Below, one piece after another: positions 18,206 through 27,071 of a stretch of DNA of 64,000 nt. A program made the translations under genes and the position numbers. Source of the stretch: JACJWR01 sp964556255 (GTDB taxonomy: Bacteria; Actinomycetota; Actinomycetes; S36-B12; UBA10799). The notes beneath the pieces were generated by a model. It saw nothing but the letters and a program-made list of their open reading frames with translations. It was not told the DNA's origin and ran no database searches. The stretch's first letter is position 1, and the number at the start of each line of letters is the position of its first letter. The stretch spans positions 1 through 64,000 of the forward strand of contig CAZKVQ010000010.1 in the NCBI GenBank assembly GCA_964556255.1, written 5' to 3'.

Positions 18206-18338
18206 CCTCTGCGGCCGATAGCTACACCTGGACGCCTCCGCGCCGTTCCTGCTGCCTCGCGCAGCCGCTGGACCCTCCGCCGCACATGGGACCGTTCCGT
18301 CCGTCCCGCGGCGGGTTACCGTGCCATTCTTGGTGGCC

Positions 18339-19535
18339 ATGACCGAACAACGCGGACCCCAGCGTCACACCGGTGCCAGACGTCGGCTGCGCCGCCCCGC
18401 GCAGCGCTTGCGCATCGGGCTGATTCAGGGTGTATGTGCCGTAGCCGGCTTGCTCCTCGCCCTGGTCGCAGTCCGGATCGACCTGACGCCCGTCTTCCCG
18501 GCGACGACAACTGCGCCGGTGATGCTCACGATCGCATTCTCCGTCGTGAGTCTGGTGACCATCATCTTCTCGCTGCTGTTCACGGTCGTGCAGTGGGTGT
18601 ATGGGACTTTCTCCTTGCGCCTTCGCCGATTCGAGGACCATCCCATGACCTGGTGGGTCTTCGGCACTGCCATCGGCACCTTCGTGTACTCGCTGACTGC
18701 CACCCTCCTGTCCGCACGCAATGAATCCGTGTCCTGGGTTGTTCCGGGCGTCACCTTCCTGTTGACGCTCGTGGCGCTGGTGATGATGCGTCAGGTGCAG
18801 CTGGCCGCATTCACCTCCGTGCAATTGGGCCCGACCCTGCAGGAGTTGTGCGTCGAAGGCCTGGACGTCGCGGCGAAGACGTTCCCCGACCCGTTCGACG
18901 CCACCTCGCGTCCGGTGACCCCGCACCACGAAGGCCAGCCGACCAGCATCCGGTGGGATCATGCGCCTTGCGTACTGCAACAGATCGATGAATCGGCACT
19001 GGTGGCCGAGGCCGCCAGGAACGAGGCGTTCATCCGCATCAGTCTCCCGGTCGGAGCACCCGTGGCGCCTGGAACGGTCGTTGCCCACGTCTGGGGATCG
19101 ACCCAGGTCGACCTCGGTCAGGTGCTGATCACGGGAAGTAGCCGAACCCGTGCGCAGGATCCACTGCTGCCCCTGCGGGTGATGGCGGATATCGCCCTCA
19201 AGGCCCTCTCCCCTGCGGTGAACGACCCTGCCACCGCGGTCCAGGCGATGGATGCCCTGTCTCCGGTGTTGACCTCGCTGGCCACCCGGGACCTTGACAT
19301 CGGATTGCTTGCCGACGGCTCCGGGCGGGTGGTGGCGGAGTTGGTGGTTCCGACGTGGGAGGTGATCCTGGCTGAGAGCCTCGACGATCTGGTGGTGTGC
19401 GCGGCCCCGCTGCCGTTGTCGGCGCGGCGACTGCGTGCGCTGCTCACGGACCTTGAGGCAGCATCGCCGGTGGAGAGGCGTCCGGCGGTCCGGCGCCGAC
19501 TCGAACGATTGGAAGTCCGGGTGGGCACGACATGA
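18339..19535 (+). CDS. DUF2254 family membrane protein
   Basis: A 398-aa predicted inner-membrane protein: four membrane segments in the first 160 residues, then a soluble domain. The DUF2254 signature MADIALKALSPAVNDPATAV is present at about 283-302. The function is unproven. ATG 18339 is preferred (MTEQRG), though an in-frame ATG at 18321 is possible. Its stop overlaps the next gene's start as ATGA, so the two are coupled. Confidence 0.85.
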   Translation: MTEQRGPQRHTGARRRLRRPAQRLRIGLIQGVCAVAGLLLALVAVRIDLTPVFPATTTAPVMLTIAFSVVSLVTIIFSLLFTVVQWVYGTFSLRLRRFEDHPMTWWVFGTAIGTFVYSLTATLLSARNESVSWVVPGVTFLLTLVALVMMRQVQLAAFTSVQLGPTLQELCVEGLDVAAKTFPDPFDATSRPVTPHHEGQPTSIRWDHAPCVLQQIDESALVAEAARNEAFIRISLPVGAPVAPGTVVAHVWGSTQVDLGQVLITGSSRTRAQDPLLPLRVMADIALKALSPAVNDPATAVQAMDALSPVLTSLATRDLDIGLLADGSGRVVAELVVPTWEVILAESLDDLVVCAAPLPLSARRLRALLTDLEAASPVERRPAVRRRLERLEVRVGTT

Positions 19536-20299
19536 CGGTGGCTCCGCAACCTGTCGGCTGGCGAGAGGACGTTCTCGACGAGCTGCTGTGGACCTTGCGC
19601 GGTCGGCGAGGCTGGCTGATCGGCATCGCCGTCAACCTCATCCTGGGGATCGGCTACGCGCTCTACACGGTCTACAACCCCAATGATCACTGGTTCCTGC
19701 GGTCGGCCAACGGCGTGGCCGCTAATGTCGCCCTGTTCGTGCTCAGCGATCCGATCAACACGAACCAGTTGGGCGCGGACCGCGACCACGTCGTACCGGA
19801 GCTGGGTCAAGGGAAGCAGGTTGCCCGCATCCTCTTCAAGAAGAACATCGCGCTGGCGATAATCCTTGTCCCGATGACGATGGCCATCTCCACGGGCCTG
19901 CGGCTACTCCTCGACGAGGACCGCACAATCCTGTCGGCAATCATGTTGGACATCTGGATCGTGGTCGGTTGGCTGGCATTGGGCAACGTCGCCTCCACCC
20001 TGGCCCCCTACTGGCCGATGTCGTTCAGGCGGCGACTGCGGATGCCGCGAACGTGGCCGTGGTGGGCGCTTGTACTCGCACTGCCCTACGCGCTGTACTA
20101 CCTGAGGGCATGGGTCATCGAGCCGGCCGTCAGCGAGGTCTTGGGAAGCCGCTCCTACACTCGCGCCAGCGTTGACTGGACCTGGGGCCTTCGTTTCGTC
20201 GGCGTGGCCTTCGCCATGCTGGCAGTCAGCTACCTCATCTGCGCTGCGTTGGGACGTCGACCACAGTGGCTCATCACGAATCTGCGCCGGGACCGCTGA
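19532..20299 (+). CDS. Multi-pass membrane protein of unknown function
   Basis: A 255-aa protein I do not recognise. It has about six hydrophobic segments (near 27-48, 60-75, 103-125, 134-156, 176-195 and 220-243) and a conserved-looking polar loop with SDPINTNQLGADRDHVVPEL between the second and third. Its ATG lies within the DUF2254 stop (ATGA), so the two proteins are probably made together. Confidence 0.8.
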   Translation: MTVAPQPVGWREDVLDELLWTLRGRRGWLIGIAVNLILGIGYALYTVYNPNDHWFLRSANGVAANVALFVLSDPINTNQLGADRDHVVPELGQGKQVARILFKKNIALAIILVPMTMAISTGLRLLLDEDRTILSAIMLDIWIVVGWLALGNVASTLAPYWPMSFRRRLRMPRTWPWWALVLALPYALYYLRAWVIEPAVSEVLGSRSYTRASVDWTWGLRFVGVAFAMLAVSYLICAALGRRPQWLITNLRRDR

Positions 20300-20346
20300 G
20301 CGCGCCAGTGGGCAGGTCGAGTCGCCCCGGCTGACGGGTCCGCCGT

Positions 20347-20386
20347 GACCATCCCCGAGGGGCCGCGACCATCCCCAGTAGGGTGG
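20347..20386 (+). repeat. Tandem imperfect 20-bp duplication
   Basis: Two adjacent 20-base units (20347-20366 and 20367-20386), each beginning GACCATCCCC, lie 47 bases after the membrane-protein stop and before the sugar-phosphate transferase. It resembles other two-copy repeats at 27028, 35009 and 48382. Confidence 0.5.
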
Positions 20387-20442
20387 CCGGATCGGAGGGT
20401 CCGCGGGCGCGCTGCCCCTTCCTCCCCACTGCCGCCGATCCG

Positions 20443-21114
20443 ATGAGGGGCCGACCGTTGGCACAGCCAGGTAGCGACCGGGATTCGCTGTCGACGCCAC
20501 CCAGAACCTTCTATGCGCGGGTCGGCAAGCGCGCCTTCGACCTGACTGTTGGGCTGCTCCTGGGACTGGTGACCCTTCCGGTACAGCTGGTCTTGGCCGT
20601 ACTCGTCCGCAAGAACCTGGGCAGCCCGGTGCTGTTCCGGCAGGAACGGCCCGGGCTCGACTGCGAGCCCTTCAACCTGCTCAAGTTCCGGACGATGACC
20701 GACGAACGGGGCCCGGACGGGCAACTGCTACCCGACAACGACCGGCTGCCGCCCTTCGGCTCGTTCCTTCGCCAGACCAGCCTGGACGAGCTACCCGAAC
20801 TGCTGAATGTCATACGTGGGGACATGAGCCTGGTCGGCCCACGTCCGCTGCTGATGTCCTACCTGTCGGTCTTCACTCCGGAGCAGGTGCGTCGACAGAC
20901 GGTTCGTCCCGGTATCACTGGCTGGGCGCAGGTGAACGGGCGCAATGACACGTCGTGGCAGGAGCGGTTCGCACACGACAACTGGTACGTGCGCAACCTG
21001 AGTTTCGGGCTGGATTTGAGGATCATCGCCCGCACGATGCTGACCGTGGTCAACCGGGAGGGCGTCTACAATGAGGCGCTCAAGCCGTACGACCAACAGC
21101 AGGCTCAGCGGTGA
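20443..21114 (+). CDS. Initiating sugar-phosphate transferase (PglC/WcaJ-type polyprenyl-phosphate PGT)
   Basis: A 223-aa monotopic phosphoglycosyl transferase that moves a sugar-1-phosphate from a nucleotide sugar to undecaprenyl phosphate, the first step of many envelope glycans. Domain landmarks are KRAFDLTVGLLLG (reentrant membrane helix), PVLFRQERPG, FNLLKFRTM, LRQTSLDELPELLNV, MSLVGPRPLL and RPGITGWAQVNGRN, with the catalytic Asp-Glu pair in LDELP. It is the small PglC-like form without the extra N-terminal domains of WbaP. ATG 20443 is chosen; TTG 20458, with GAGGGG seven bases before it, is a good alternative. It heads a four-gene operon. Confidence 0.9.
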   Translation: MRGRPLAQPGSDRDSLSTPPRTFYARVGKRAFDLTVGLLLGLVTLPVQLVLAVLVRKNLGSPVLFRQERPGLDCEPFNLLKFRTMTDERGPDGQLLPDNDRLPPFGSFLRQTSLDELPELLNVIRGDMSLVGPRPLLMSYLSVFTPEQVRRQTVRPGITGWAQVNGRNDTSWQERFAHDNWYVRNLSFGLDLRIIARTMLTVVNREGVYNEALKPYDQQQAQR

Positions 21115-21155
21115 CGATCCGGCACGTACCATCCGTCCGGAGGCAGGGAGAACAC

Positions 21156-21695
21156 GTGGAATTCATCGAGTCAGCGACCGATGCCAGGAACTTCGCCATC
21201 CTGCGACAGTCGGTCACGGATTTCATCGCTGAACTCGCGACCGAATTCGACGGTGACGACGTCCGAGTCCTGGACATCGCCCCTGAGTCCCACGCCGGCG
21301 CGGTCGCCAGTTTCGTGCAGGGCCGAGTGGAGACGATGGACATCGACCCGGCATCGGGAGCGACCTACATCGCCGACCTGTGCAGCGACAACTCGATGGT
21401 GGTCCCGGACGCCTCCTTCGACGTCATCGTCTGCACCGAAGTCCTCGAGCACACCCTTCGGCCATGGGACGCCGTCATCGAACTTCGTCGGATGCTCCGG
21501 CCGGGTGGCGTGCTGGGAGTCACGACACCTTTCAACTTCCGCATCCACGGGCCGGCTCCGGACTGTTGGCGTTTCACCGACGATGGGCTCAGGAGCCTGC
21601 TGTCGGACTTCGAGGCGGTGTCCGTGGTGGAGATCCCGGACCCTGATCGTCCCCGGATGCCGGTGCACTACCAGACGGTCGCCCGCAAGGCATGA
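21156..21695 (+). CDS. SAM-dependent methyltransferase, class I
   Basis: A 179-aa Rossmann-fold methyltransferase. A degenerate SAM loop VRVLDIAPESHAG is followed by VETMDIDP, VIVCTEVLEHTLRPWD and LRRMLRPGGVLGVTTPF, the standard class I order. GTG 21156 has GGGAG about six bases upstream; GTG 21111, overlapping the preceding stop as GTGA, is the alternative and would add 15 residues. Its stop overlaps the ATP-grasp start. Its position suggests methylation of a glycan or its precursor. Confidence 0.82.
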   Translation: MEFIESATDARNFAILRQSVTDFIAELATEFDGDDVRVLDIAPESHAGAVASFVQGRVETMDIDPASGATYIADLCSDNSMVVPDASFDVIVCTEVLEHTLRPWDAVIELRRMLRPGGVLGVTTPFNFRIHGPAPDCWRFTDDGLRSLLSDFEAVSVVEIPDPDRPRMPVHYQTVARKA

Positions 21696-22705
21696 CCTCA
21701 ACACCCATGGGCGGCAGCCCACCCACGTCCGGCCGGCGAAACATCCTCGTCTCGTCCGCTGGACGCCGGGTCTCACTGGTACGCGACTGCCAACGCGACC
21801 TCCGCAGCCTGTTCCCCGAGGCCGCTGTCGTGGCGACCGACCTACAGCCCGAGTTGTCATCCGCCTGCCAGGTGGCCGACATGTCGGCGGCGCTTCCCCA
21901 TGTCGGCAGTCCGGAGTACCTCGACGCGCTGGAATCCTTGTGCGCGGAGTACGGGGTGGCGCTCATCCTGCCGACGATCGACACCGAGCTGCCCGTTCTG
22001 GCCAATGCGGCCCAACGACTTCATGCCAGCGGGGTCGACGTCTCGGTGCCGGATTCGACCATCGTGGACGCTGCCAACGACAAACGCCTCACCCCGAAGC
22101 TCCTCGCCGATTTCGACCTGCCCTGCCCGGCCGAGATGTCGCCGGCCTCCCTGCGGTATCCGGCATTCGTGAAACCGCGTGATGGCAGCTCCAGCACCGA
22201 CACCATGCTGCTGCGCTCGGCGGCGGACCTCACGGCGGAACACACCTCCAGTCCGCGCTTCATGTTCCAGGAGTACATGGACCCAGCGGAGTTCGATGAA
22301 GTCACCGTCGACCTCTACTACGACCGCGGTGGCAACTTGCGGTGTCTGTTGCCACGACTTCGGTTGGCGACGCGGTCCGGGGAGGTGTCGAAGGGGCGCA
22401 CGATACGCGACGGCCTGTACGACCACCTCGTTGCCCGATTCGGGTCCTGGCCGGGCGCCCGAGGATGCGTCACCCTGCAGGTCTTCGCGAATCACGACAG
22501 GTCTCGCGTATTCGGGATCGAAGTGAATCCGAGGTTCGGCGGCGGCTATCCCCTGAGCTATGCCGCTGGAGCGCGGTTCCCGGAGTGGCTGTTCCGCGAG
22601 TATCTGCTCGGCGAGACGATCCCCTTCTATGACGGTTGGCGTGCGGATCTGCTGATGCTGCGCTACGACGACGCGGTGTACCTCGATGCAGCTGCTGGTA
22701 GATGA
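21692..22705 (+). CDS. ATP-grasp ligase (CarB/PylC-like)
   Basis: A 337-aa protein with a pre-ATP-grasp Rossmann-like N-terminus (NILVSSAGRRVSLV) and an ATP-grasp domain. Features visible are FVKPRDGSSSTD (nucleotide-binding loop), MFQEYMDPAEFDEVTVDLYY, and metal-ligating EVNPRFGGGYPLS near the C-terminus. Such enzymes join a carboxylate to an amine or thiol using ATP. It is coupled to the methyltransferase (ATGA) and overlaps the HAD gene by 20 bases. Substrates are unknown; an amide-linked glycan decoration is one possibility. Confidence 0.85.
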   Translation: MTSTPMGGSPPTSGRRNILVSSAGRRVSLVRDCQRDLRSLFPEAAVVATDLQPELSSACQVADMSAALPHVGSPEYLDALESLCAEYGVALILPTIDTELPVLANAAQRLHASGVDVSVPDSTIVDAANDKRLTPKLLADFDLPCPAEMSPASLRYPAFVKPRDGSSSTDTMLLRSAADLTAEHTSSPRFMFQEYMDPAEFDEVTVDLYYDRGGNLRCLLPRLRLATRSGEVSKGRTIRDGLYDHLVARFGSWPGARGCVTLQVFANHDRSRVFGIEVNPRFGGGYPLSYAAGARFPEWLFREYLLGETIPFYDGWRADLLMLRYDDAVYLDAAAGR

Positions 22706-23402
22706 TTCCTCCGTGGTCGTATTCGACCTGGACGACACGCTGTACAAGGAGATCGACTTCGTGCGGTCCGGCTACGCCGCGGTGCTGCGCAGCCTCGGCA
22801 TATCCAAGGCGGCACCGCTGGAGGCGATGATGGCCTGGCAGCGGGCCGGCGAACCGGCACTCGACCGGCTGGTGCAGTTGATCGGTCAGGATCCCGCATC
22901 GCTGGGCATCGTCGACATTCCCGAGCATGTCCCCGATGCCGCGGCTCTGCTCACCGTCTATCGCGACCATCGACCGAAGATCACGCTGGCACCCGGCGCC
23001 GAGGAGTTGCTGACTGCTGTCAGGGACGCAGGTGGCGAATTGGCGGTGGTGACTGATGGTCGCTCGTCGAGCCAGCGCGGGAAACTCCAGGCCTTGGGGG
23101 TGAACGAATGGATCGAGGTGGTTGTCGTCTCAGAGGAGATCGGCTCGACAAAGCCCGATCCGGCCAACTTCCTCCGGGTCGCAGCGACATTCCCTGACCG
23201 GAGTCGGTTCGTCTACATCGCCGACAACCCTGCTAAGGACTTCGCAGCCCCTAACGCGTTGGGGTGGTGCACGATCCAAGTGGACGACGATGGCCGTAAC
23301 GTCCACCCACAACGAGCGCCGGCCGACCCAGCGCGGGCCGCCGACGTCAGCGTTGCGGCGCTTACCGAGGTCGAGGTTATTCGGCGCCCAGCCCACGAAT
23401 GA
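22686..23402 (+). CDS. HAD-superfamily hydrolase
   Basis: A 238-aa HAD phosphatase. Motif I is FDLDDTLYK (Asp14, Asp16), motif II VVTDGRSS, motif III lysine in GSTKPDP, and motif IV YIADNPAKDF. The cap is C1-type helical. It begins inside the ATP-grasp gene (20-base overlap) and its end overlaps the convergent FkbM gene by 26 bases. ATP-grasp plus HAD pairs recur in polysaccharide loci, where the HAD enzyme may dephosphorylate a sugar or amino-sugar precursor; the substrate is not determinable here. Confidence 0.87.
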   Translation: MQLLVDDSSVVVFDLDDTLYKEIDFVRSGYAAVLRSLGISKAAPLEAMMAWQRAGEPALDRLVQLIGQDPASLGIVDIPEHVPDAAALLTVYRDHRPKITLAPGAEELLTAVRDAGGELAVVTDGRSSSQRGKLQALGVNEWIEVVVVSEEIGSTKPDPANFLRVAATFPDRSRFVYIADNPAKDFAAPNALGWCTIQVDDDGRNVHPQRAPADPARAADVSVAALTEVEVIRRPAHE

Positions 23403-24201
23403 GATGGGCATGTGCGTCCCGGTGGAGGGCGAAGTGATTCTCCAGCCCCGATGCGCCGGTCTCCTCGGTGCCGTCGGGTGCGAACAGTCGATAGCCGAGG
23501 GCTCGGAGGAAGTCCCTGGTCTGCTCGTGGTTGAGGCTGATCTCCACGAAGACGATCGGCCGCAGCGTGGACAGCACTTGGGTGCCACCACGCAGCACCT
23601 GCAACTCCGCACCCTCGACGTCGACCTTGATGAAGTCCAGCCGTTCGGCGTTCGCGTAGCGGTTGTCGAGGGTGTCCGTAGGTACCCTGATTTCGGTGAG
23701 GTGCGCACGGACACCTGCACGTGACTGATTGCCCTCGAGCACCTCGTAGTCGGCGACCAGGCTGTTGTTCTGACCGGTGAGATCCTCGACGAAGAAGCTG
23801 GCGTAGCCGATCTCGTCAGACAGCGCGACCTCGTGGATCGACACGTTGTCGCGACCGGCGAGATTGCGCTGCAGGTAGCGCAGGTTGTCGGGAGCAGGTT
23901 CGTAGACATCCAGTCTTCCGGCAGGACCGATCAGTTCGGCGAAGAACTCCGCCAGGTACCCCACATGCGCGCCCACCTCGACAACAATGTCCCCCGGCCC
24001 GAGCAGGCGTGCCGACATCAACATAGAAGCACGTTCTCGGTTACCCCGGTGGTACCAATAGCCCTTATGCCGAAAGGAATGCACCCGAAACGGACGCCCT
24101 GTCCAATGGTGAGTGATGGTGATGTCGCCGGGGTTGACCCGGGACAGCACAGGCAGAGCCACCCGGCGCGCGAACCGCTTGGAACTTCCGGCCATCGTCA
24201 T
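23377..24201 (-). CDS. FkbM family methyltransferase
   Basis: A 274-aa SAM-dependent methyltransferase. The FkbM core is clear: DIVVEVGAHVGYLAEFFAEL (SAM-binding), DVYEPAPDNLRYLQRN, LDFIKVDVEGAELQVLRG and FVEISLNHEQT. FkbM enzymes O-methylate sugars of polysaccharides, glycolipids and polyketides. It faces the PGT operon tail to tail, with a 26-base overlap of coding ends. Confidence 0.88.
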   Translation of the reverse strand: MTMAGSSKRFARRVALPVLSRVNPGDITITHHWTGRPFRVHSFRHKGYWYHRGNRERASMLMSARLLGPGDIVVEVGAHVGYLAEFFAELIGPAGRLDVYEPAPDNLRYLQRNLAGRDNVSIHEVALSDEIGYASFFVEDLTGQNNSLVADYEVLEGNQSRAGVRAHLTEIRVPTDTLDNRYANAERLDFIKVDVEGAELQVLRGGTQVLSTLRPIVFVEISLNHEQTRDFLRALGYRLFAPDGTEETGASGLENHFALHRDAHAHLIRGLGAE

Positions 24202-24288
24202 CGGACCCCTTCGTCGGCTGAGGTCATGCTAGCGATCGACCAGGGCAGGCGGGTGCCCCCAGACCCCCGGAGCGACTGCGGCCGCTGA

Positions 24289-24759
24289 TCAATCCTCGGC
24301 GGTGCGGGCCCGCGGAAGCAGCAGCATCGGACTGATGGCGCCCAGACAGAGCGCCAACATGATCGCGGCGGCAGAGAATCCGGAGCTGGCCGCCTGCAGG
24401 AACTCCTGGCCGTCGGTCTGGCCGTCGACGGAGGATCCGGTGATCCACGGAGTGAAGGATGTGATGAACGCGTTTGCGATCACGGCGCCCGGCACCAGCG
24501 GGATCACCGGCGCGAAGGCGAAAACCGGTGATGCCTCTCCCAGCCTCGGCCCGATGGTGTACGCGATGGTGCCGACGGCGAAGGCGGCGATGAAATCGGC
24601 AGCTATAACCGTGACACCGTGATGCTGGCCGTAGAAGGAGATGAACTTCGCCAGCACCGCGATCGCGGCAACGATGGGCAGAGCCTTGGCCCGGATGTTG
24701 AAGAGCAGTGCGAACCCGATGGCCGCCGGGGCCGCCCACAGGACACTCCACGCCGACAT
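24289..24759 (-). CDS. Threonine/serine exporter, small subunit (DUF3815 / ThrE_2)
   Basis: A 156-aa membrane protein with about five hydrophobic segments, corresponding to the C-terminal domain of Corynebacterium ThrE. The PVIPLVPGAVIANAF segment is typical. Its ATG shares one base with the upstream stop (TGATG), so it is coupled to the DUF1212 subunit. Together they would export threonine and serine. Confidence 0.82.
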   Translation of the reverse strand: MSAWSVLWAAPAAIGFALLFNIRAKALPIVAAIAVLAKFISFYGQHHGVTVIAADFIAAFAVGTIAYTIGPRLGEASPVFAFAPVIPLVPGAVIANAFITSFTPWITGSSVDGQTDGQEFLQAASSGFSAAAIMLALCLGAISPMLLLPRARTAED

Positions 24760-25535
24760 CAGGCATGCCCCCAGATCGCCAACGCCAGCGCGAATCCCAA
24801 AGCAGACGCAAGGAGGATGACGCTGGCCCGCGTCAGCCGCACGACGCCGTTGAGGTAGTTGGACGTAAGCAGGTCCGCGGTACCGTTCAGCAGCGGCACA
24901 CCGGGGACGAGGAAGAGGATGCTGGCAGTGGCGGCGACGTCCGCGGTTTGGGTCCAGCCACTGAATGCCAACACCACAGATGCGCTGACCAAGGCGGCGA
25001 ACAGGCAGTAGATGAAAGGCTTGAACCGACGGCTCATCAGGAAGTGCCGCACCGAGGCGCCGGCGAAGCCGCCGACGGTGGCCAACACGATTCCGACGAG
25101 ATTGGAACCGAACAGAGCCGCGAACGAGCCGCAGCTGACACCGAGCATCACCAGCACCAACGGCAACGGGTAGCGCCGGTCTAAATCCGCGATCGTGGCC
25201 AGCTGCTCGCGCACCTCGTCGACGGACATCCCGGAAGCCGCCCGCGACAAGCGAGAGAGGTGGCTCAACTCCGTGAAGTTGACGCCTATGGCGGGTGTCG
25301 TGCGAACCGACGTGCGGCTCCATCCGCCGCGGTTCACTGCCAGGCCGATGCTGCCGGAGGAGACCCAGGTTTCGGCGCGCTCCGCTCCTAATCCCAGTGC
25401 CACCCGCTGCATCGAATCTCGAACCCGGGCCGTGTAGCCGCCCGACATCTGCACCCGCATGCCGAATTCCAGCGAGGTCTGCAGGATGGCTTCCAGCTCC
25501 GCCCGCTGTGGGTCGTCGGGCTCGATCTCGGACAC
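24759..25535 (-). CDS. Threonine/serine exporter, large subunit (DUF1212 / ThrE N-terminal domain)
   Basis: A 258-aa protein. GTG 25535 is taken as start (VSEIEPDDPQRAELEAIL); the frame runs further upstream but into Arg/Pro-rich noise overlapping the patatin gene. A cytosolic part (about 1-110) precedes five membrane segments. The FLVPGVPLLNGTADLLTSNYL motif is characteristic of DUF1212. In Corynebacterium ThrE the two domains are one polypeptide; here they are separate, as in YjjP/YjjB of enterobacteria. Confidence 0.82.
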   Translation of the reverse strand: MSEIEPDDPQRAELEAILQTSLEFGMRVQMSGGYTARVRDSMQRVALGLGAERAETWVSSGSIGLAVNRGGWSRTSVRTTPAIGVNFTELSHLSRLSRAASGMSVDEVREQLATIADLDRRYPLPLVLVMLGVSCGSFAALFGSNLVGIVLATVGGFAGASVRHFLMSRRFKPFIYCLFAALVSASVVLAFSGWTQTADVAATASILFLVPGVPLLNGTADLLTSNYLNGVVRLTRASVILLASALGFALALAIWGHA

Positions 25536-25617
25536 ACTCGCACGGTAGCAACGCCGACGGCGGGAGTCGGGCCAACGATGAGGATGACGGCGGAACCGCC
25601 GAGGCGAGGGACCAGCC

Positions 25618-26967
25618 TCACGCCAATTCCGTGTCCTGACTCCAGGAATCCGCTGTCGCCGGCAGGGCGAGTCCGAGGGATCGCCATCCACGCACGGCGG
25701 TGGCAATCATTGCCTTGGCGCTGGTCAAGGCCTCGGCCACGCCCTCACCGTCTCCAGCCGCGCCGTGTTCGAGGTACCAGGAGCGCACCCGGCCAGTGAC
25801 TATCCCGTCGGCTAGTTCGTGCGCGCGCTCCTTCTCGTCATCCTTGAGTTTGGAGGTTTCGCCGCAGGCGCGAAGCCAGCCGTAGTCCATGTTGATCTTC
25901 ATCAATCCGAGTTCGGTCTCAAACGGCCCGATCGCCATCACGGTCGGGTCGATGACGGTCAGCCGAGCACCGTCGGGCAGCGGCATGGCGAGATCCCGTC
26001 GTTGCTGGCCGTACATCGTCACATACACCTGGGAACGCAGCAGGACCGAGAGCATGTTCGCCTTCGCATAGTCCACCTCCGGAGGCGGACAGACGAGTTC
26101 ATCCGCCAGGATCGCGTACACATGCTTAGCGCCGAGCGCGAAGGCCGGCGCCACGGGGATGTTCTGCAGCACGCCGCCGTCGACGTAGACGTCGTCGCCG
26201 ATGGCCCGCGGAGCGAAGATCATCGGGACGCTCGACGAGGCCAGCAGCCCTTCAACGACGCCGGGCCGGGGCTCGCCTGGAGCTGGTGTCGTGCCATCTT
26301 GCTCGACCATGGCGCCGGTCTGCGTCACGTAGCGCAGGCAGCCAGCGTTGAGGGCCGCGACGGTGAGCCGGAGTTCGAGCCCTTCCCGTGCGATCGCGTC
26401 AAGGTCCAGCGGTGCCGGGCCGTGACCGGGGGTCTTCCCCAGGAAGGCGTCACCCAACGGGTCGATCACCGCGAACGATCCGGCGTTGGCGTTGAGTCCT
26501 TTGACCGCCTTGTGGGTCACGGCGAGACCCGTCAACACCGATCGGGCCGCCTCCCAACCCTGCTGCATAGGCCTTGCGCCTGGCCCGCCATCCGCATCCT
26601 TGAGGACATCCACGCTCAGACTCGGATCCGGCGGGATGGGAGAACGCATGGCTCCTGCCATGAATTCGCGAACGTCGACCCCGAGCGGCGTCCCCTCCAA
26701 TCCCGTCAGCCACTCCTGAGGCTGGAAGGCGACCCCAGGCACGCCCATGCGCAGCACATCGTCACGGAGGACGGCGGCGCAGGTGTGGAACTCCTCCGGG
26801 GTTCGCGCCTGGGCCAACACCGAAGCGCAGATGGAACCCGCGGAGGTACCGGTGATCACGCTGGGGACGATTCCTGCTTCGCGGATCAGGTAGTCAACCG
26901 CGCCGGCGGAGAACGAGCCCCGCGCTCCGCCGCCACCCAAGGCGAATCCAACTGTCCGGCGGGCCAC
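25618..26967 (-). CDS. Patatin-like phospholipase
   Basis: A 449-aa acyl hydrolase of the patatin fold. The oxyanion motif GGGGARG is at 11-17, the nucleophile Ser42 in GTSAGS, and the catalytic aspartate in VYVDGGVLQNIPV near 263. There is no signal peptide, so a cytosolic or membrane-associated lipase is likely. The C-terminal 120 residues are Ala/Glu-rich. It starts at GTG 26967; it ends 82 bases before the exporter gene. Confidence 0.88.
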   Translation of the reverse strand: MARRTVGFALGGGGARGSFSAGAVDYLIREAGIVPSVITGTSAGSICASVLAQARTPEEFHTCAAVLRDDVLRMGVPGVAFQPQEWLTGLEGTPLGVDVREFMAGAMRSPIPPDPSLSVDVLKDADGGPGARPMQQGWEAARSVLTGLAVTHKAVKGLNANAGSFAVIDPLGDAFLGKTPGHGPAPLDLDAIAREGLELRLTVAALNAGCLRYVTQTGAMVEQDGTTPAPGEPRPGVVEGLLASSSVPMIFAPRAIGDDVYVDGGVLQNIPVAPAFALGAKHVYAILADELVCPPPEVDYAKANMLSVLLRSQVYVTMYGQQRRDLAMPLPDGARLTVIDPTVMAIGPFETELGLMKINMDYGWLRACGETSKLKDDEKERAHELADGIVTGRVRSWYLEHGAAGDGEGVAEALTSAKAMIATAVRGWRSLGLALPATADSWSQDTELA

Positions 26968-27027
26968 GGCTCCACGCTAGTGGAGCAATCGATCGTTGGC
27001 TCGACGACAGCCGTCCGAACGGCGTTA

Positions 27028-27057
27028 CGGTGCCGCGTGTTGCGGTGCCGCGCGTGA
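27028..27057. repeat. Tandem imperfect 15-bp duplication
   Basis: CGGTGCCGCGTGTTG (27028-27042) is followed directly by CGGTGCCGCGCGTGA (27043-27057). It lies just downstream of the lipocalin-like gene's stop on the minus strand. Confidence 0.5.
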
Positions 27058-27071
27058 CCGTCGGACCGCGG

